Both the position numbers and the translations under genes were made by a program. Positions 59,893 through 64,000 of a DNA stretch of 64,000 bases are shown here, piece by piece. The stretch is from Mimachlamys varia (Eukaryota; Mollusca; Bivalvia; Pectinida; Pectinidae): the NCBI GenBank assembly GCA_947623455.1, contig OX392532.1:31904792-31968791 (forward strand). The letters are read 5' to 3'. A model generated the notes under the pieces. It was not told the origin of the DNA, did no database searches, and was given only the letters and a program-made list of their open reading frames with translations. Position 1 is the first letter of the stretch; every line of letters begins with the position of its first letter.

Positions 59893-60530
59893 AGGGCCTA
59901 TATCGCTCACCTGGATACATTGGTATCAAGGTAATCATTATAAAACTTTTCAAAAAGATCCCACGGACAGGGACAGACAAAAATACCATTTATTGACGAA
60001 CATCTGCATACATTGGGTCAAATCTAACATCATATTTGTGATTATATAGTATTTGGATGGTGATCTCAACCGTTTAAAAGGTATGACTTAGTCCGCAAAG
60101 CAGATATATTTCTGAATGGACCCCTTTTGGCCCCGCCCCTCAGGCCCTTATGGGTCAGCCCATTCATTAGAATACATTTGAATCCCAGCCACCTACGGAC
60201 CCTTCCACTGAAATATAAATGTCATGCATCGCTTAGTTATAGAGAAGAAATCCTTAATATAAATATTGCCAAATGGACACCTTTTGGCCCTGCCCCCCAG
60301 GGTCTTGGGGGACAGCCTCATCATTTGTATAAATTTGAATCCCGGCTACCGGAATATCAACGCTACCACAGAAATAATCATATACGTTATACATTGCTTA
60401 CTTAGATCAAGAGAAGAAGTCGTTAATATAAATATCGTTAAATGGACCCCTTATGGCCCCGCCAATTAGGCCTCCTGGGCGTCAGCCCCATCATTTTGAA
60501 ATATTGAAATCCAAAACACCTAGGGATGCT
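59893..60530 (-). mobile_element. AGCTCACCTGG-type element, minus strand, truncated
   Basis: ATCGCTCACCTGGATACATTG here is the complement of the 3' end at 47055-47076. The order of the GC-rich TTGGCCCCGCCCCTCAGG blocks is also reversed (repeated at about 60128, 60284 and 60452, so the inner part has been multiplied). The expected AGCT end is missing on the right. Confidence 0.7.
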
Positions 60531-60805
60531 TCCTACCAAATTTGATGAACATGGACACCCTAGAAACAGTCCAAGAGGATAAAACTAGGTCGAAAAAATG
60601 AAAACTGAGGTATCCTTCTAAATAACATGTTTGCATATAAATGGGTGTATACACCTGCATAAAAAAGGATAGAATATTTTTCAATAAGATTGGCGACAAT
60701 GACAATTATGATCTTCCTCGACCTGCATCTCTCGATTAGTATCCCTGCTTCTCCAACCTTTGGTGTTAACATGTCAAACATTAATTCGTTATTCTAGGTT
60801 TTGCT

Positions 60806-61562
60806 CTAGATACCGAGACTTTCGTAATATTTGCTCTAGATACTGAGACTTTCGTGATATTGCTCTAGATACCGATACTTACGTGATATTGCTCTAGATA
60901 CCGAGACTTTCGTGATATAGCTCTAGATACCGAGACTTTCGTGATATTTGCTCTAGATACCAGGACTTCGCGATATTGCTCTAAATACCGATACTTTCGT
61001 GATATTGCTCTAAATACCGATACTTTCGTGATATTGCTCTAGATACCGAGACTTTCGTGATATAGCTCTAGATACCGAGACTTTCGTGATATAGCTCTAG
61101 ATACCGAGACTTTCGTGATATTTGCTCTAGATACCAGGACTTCGCGATATTGCTCTAGATACCGATACTTTCGTGATATTGCTATAGATACCAAGACTTT
61201 CGTGATATTGCTCTAGATACCGATACTTTCGTGATATTGCTCTAGATACCGAGACTTTCGTGATATAGCTCTAGATACTGAGACTTTCGTGATATTTGCT
61301 CTATATACCGAGACTTTCGTGATATAGCTCTAGATACCCAGACTTTCGTGATATTTGCTCTAGATACCAAGACTTTCGCGATATTGCTCTAGATACCGAT
61401 ACTTTCGTGATATTGCTCTAGATACCAAGACTTTCGTGATATTGCTCTAGATACCGATATTTTCGTGATATTGCTCTAGATACCGATACTTTCGTGATAT
61501 TGCTCTAGATACCGAGACTTTCGTGATATTTGCTCTAGATACCGCGACTTTGGTGATATATA
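60806..61562. repeat. 29-30-bp minisatellite (about 26 units)
   Basis: Unit landmark GCTCTAGATACCGAGACTTT then CGTGATAT(T), with a few recurring variants (GATACTTT, CAGGACTTCGCG). Higher-order repeats exist: the series at about 60895-60990 recurs near 61065-61160. Confidence 0.95.
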
Positions 61563-61589
61563 TCACAAGCTCAGTAGTAACTTTACCAG

Positions 61590-61705
61590 GTCGGAGGCAG
61601 AAACGCGTGCGGCGTAGAATATTGTCGGTATTGGTGATACTTTTAATTACGCCTGCTATTTTCTTCACTTTTACTGTCGAAGAATTCGTTTTTATTAATC
61701 CCAAG
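61590..61705 (+). CDS. Possible exon encoding a signal-anchor segment
   Basis: Bounded by an acceptor (AACTTTACCAG) and a donor (CCCAAG|GTACAG). One frame reads a basic stretch (RRQKRVRRR) followed by a hydrophobic run (ILSVLVILLITPAIFFTF) and an acidic start of a stem (VEEFVF). This is the look of the N terminus of a type II membrane protein such as a Golgi enzyme. The frame lacks an ATG inside the exon and no partner exon is found in the window, so the call is weak. Confidence 0.3.
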
Positions 61706-61779
61706 GTACAGTCTACTTTTCACAAATTCATTTATTTCATGAGCACAACACAAAGCCAATTAAATAAACAGGTTTAATG

Positions 61780-62512
61780 CGTTTGGGTATATACACAAGT
61801 AGATAGTTCTAATTACAAGCAATTATTTAGATAAGTTTTACTTTACGCTTGGGCTCTGTTCTGTTATTTCGTACATGCCAATTTTGTTTGTCATGCAGTG
61901 TATTGCGCTTGTTACGGGTCTCGCTTTCCCTCCGGTTGTCAACGCCGACCGCAGGGTCACAGGCGGCCATGATGGGTTTTGGCTATGCAATGTTGTTATC
62001 TATATCTTGAGTTTCTTTCGATTCCCTATTGTGCCCTTTTGATTTTGGGATTCACAAAAAAAACCCTAAAAGAATCTTACTAAATCACTGCAAAGCGGCC
62101 ATCTTGAATTTTAATTATGGATGCTCGTTACCGTTTTTTCTCGAGAAATACAAGAAAGATGTTCCTCAAAGGAAGCTATTTTTGGGTCTGCAGGTATCTT
62201 TTTCTGATAAGCTTTATTTTGTATCAATATATGTAGATGTTGTGCCACCTTATGACACGAAATAAAGGTCAGTTATTTATTCCAGCCAAATTTCCTGTCG
62301 TGAAAAACAATGGCAAACCCAATTTGCCACATTATTAACCTGAACCTTAGACGCGATCATATTGGGATAGTAATATTTCATAAATTGTAGACGTTATTTT
62401 AATTTTGATTAATGTATTTAATCTTAAATAAGCAATAAATAAAAAATAAACCTTATTAATTTTACAACAATTATGAAACAAGTCATCCAACTTCTATTAA
62501 TCACTCTTGTTG
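61780..62512. other. Intergenic sequence, no gene supported
   Basis: A 78-codon plus-strand frame at 62029-62265 contains GCGGCCATCTTGAATTTTAA, a phrase common in dispersed repeats, and shows no domain. Nothing else recognised. Confidence 0.4.
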
Positions 62513-62690
62513 GCCCGGATGTAGGCGCGCGAGAGGTCATATTGTGGGAGGAAACCGGAGTTCCCGTAGAAAACTACGTGGTCGGGCAGGTGACCCCATA
62601 CATTTTCACACCCGGTCGGGGAACCGACACCCGGTCACCTTGGTGAAAAGCAAGTGCCCTATCCTCTGCACCACCTACCTGTACTATTCA
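62513..62690 (-). mobile_element. tRNA-derived SINE, minus strand, copy 2
   Basis: Same order as 32450-32645: on the minus strand GTGGTGCAGAGGATAGGGCA (A-box region), a mutated B-box (GGTGTCGGTTCCCC), then the body GGTCACCTGCCCGACCACGT and CTCCCACAATATGACC. About 75-80% alike by eye, so the family is old or diverse. Confidence 0.7.
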
Positions 62691-62899
62691 ATCTTAGTTC
62701 TATGAATTTCTCTTGAAAATTAATAATAGTTGAAAGAAGATATTTTTTTCGGGAGATTTGTTTTTTCTAATCAGTTCCAAATTCATCTTGTGTTTCTTTA
62801 AAATAGCCATAATATACTTTCATAGTAAACATAAAAGATGACAATATTTTCACCTTGGAGCAGTAAAAGAATTAGTTCATGCACAACTAGGAACCCAAC

Positions 62900-63870
62900 T
62901 GAACCTGCTTAAATGAAATCATAACCTATCAGTGTCAGAATCTGAGATGGCCACCTGTCATTGCCAGCAATAGTGTTTATCGGATATGTCTGAAAATCTA
63001 TCATGCACAATGAGGTACAAAGAGGAACCTACATATGGAATTTGAGAATTATCCATCATTTACTGCTCAAGAAGTAGCGATAACAAGATATTACTCACAA
63101 ATCAAAGATGTCTGTCTGTCTGCATATTGTTTATCAGTATCACATCTGCCCCAAAATAATAATGCACAATTACGCATCAAAGGGACATACATATAAATTT
63201 GAGAATTATCTATTCAGTACTTCTTAAGGAATAGTGATAACAAACCATTACTCAAAATCGAAGATGGCCGCCTGTAAGCCATATTGTTTATCGGATCTGT
63301 CTGAAAATAGATTTTGCTCAACTTAGCACCAAGGGACATACATGTGAAATTTGAGGATGATCTATCCAGTACTTCTCAAGAAATAGCGATAGCAAGATAT
63401 TACTCACTAATTGAAGATGGCCGCCTTTCGACCATATTATTTATCGGATCCGTCCAAACATGGCCCATACACAACTAGGCACCAAGGGGAACCTACATAT
63501 GAGGTTTGAGAATGATCCATCCAGTACTTCTCAAGAAATAGCAATAACAAGATATCACTAACAAATCCAAGATGGTCGTTTGTCAGCAATATTGTTTATC
63601 TGATATGTTCAAAAATGAACTATTACAAATTACGCATCAAGGGGAACTTACACATGAAATTTGAGAATCATCAATCCAGTACCTCTCAAGAAATAACGAT
63701 AACAAACTATTTATATCATATCCAAGATGGCTGCCTGTCGGCCATATTGTTTTATTGTATCTGTCCAAAAATTCACTATGCACGACAAGGCAACAAGGGG
63801 AACCTTGAAGTGAAATTTAAGAATGATCCATCCAGTGCTTTTGTAGAAATAGCGATAAGAATTAGTTAAG
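62900..63870. repeat. ~165-bp tandem repeat, about six units
   Basis: Recurring landmarks AAGATGGCCGCCTGT (near 62950, 63265, 63415, 63570, 63725), TATTGTTTATCGGAT, and CCAGTACTTCTCAAGAAATA. Units are 70-85% alike. It ends in a GACGGACGGACGAATGG run near 63880. Confidence 0.85.
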
Positions 63871-63879
63871 GACGAGCGA

Positions 63880-64000
63880 CGGACGGACGAATGGACTACG
63901 GACCAGTGACCAAGGACACAGGGTGATTTGATAAGCCCACCATCTGATGATAGTGGGCTTAAAAGAAACAACAGGCCGATGGACCTTAAAGTCACCTGAG
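63880..64000. repeat. End of a dispersed repeat with an AAGCCCAC hairpin
   Basis: AAGCCCAC (63933-63940) and GTGGGCTT (63953-63960) form an 8-bp stem with a 12-nt loop. Together with the GACGGACGG run this looks like the end of an interspersed element. The window ends soon after. Confidence 0.5.

Noticed and set aside
1..64000. CRISPR array
   Set aside because: The short regular repeats are head-to-tail minisatellites without unique spacers, and the genome is eukaryotic.

Overview
The window is eukaryotic and most likely from a bivalve mollusc. This rests on large AT-rich intergenic spaces, GT-AG introns, tRNA-derived SINEs, and several dispersed repeats of a kind I associate with bivalve genomes (the AGCTCACCTGG element, and the repeat built around TGACCTTGA...TCAAGGTCA). 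There are no operons or bacterial signals. Gene density is low and much of the sequence is repeat.

Layout: (1) 1-7297 is a direct tandem repeat of a 3.4-3.5 kb unit, two full copies and one stub. Each full copy holds a 27-bp minisatellite array and tRNA-like SINE heads. (2) 8642-21216 is the main cellular gene, a DEAH-box RNA helicase fused to RRM-like and RING-IBR-RING (RBR) ubiquitin-ligase domains. A short 5' coding exon (8642-8852) joins in frame across a 7.2 kb repeat-filled intron to a 5.1 kb exon. The intron holds a hAT-type foldback MITE with an 8-bp target duplication. (3) 20953-30685 is a tandem triplication of the last 87 codons of that gene plus about 3.1 kb of 3' flank. It leaves two extra RING2-only fragments. 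The middle unit is a recombinant of the other two. (4) 30.7-37.4 kb is mostly unassigned sequence with dispersed repeats. (5) 37441-45213 is a probable 7.8 kb DNA transposon with imperfect inverted ends. It holds a two-exon transposase gene (DDE domain plus C-terminal SWIM zinc finger) and a nested 2.4 kb long-TIR element. (6) 45.2-58.5 kb is a degenerate, then regular, 35-bp minisatellite. It is split at 50347-56790 by a complete Ngaro-type tyrosine-recombinase retrotransposon on the minus strand (Gag-like, RT-RNase H, tyrosine recombinase, SGNH hydrolase) with split direct repeats. (7) 58.5-64 kb holds dispersed repeats, a 29-bp minisatellite, a possible signal-anchor exon, a SINE and a ~165-bp tandem repeat.

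The genes do not form a pathway. The helicase-RBR gene is the only clear host gene. The other recognisable proteins belong to transposons. The most informative features are structural: a duplication breakpoint with 4-bp microhomology, a dated unequal crossover, and a retrotransposon whose empty target site can be read from its own host array. All identifications are from reading the sequence; no database search was run.
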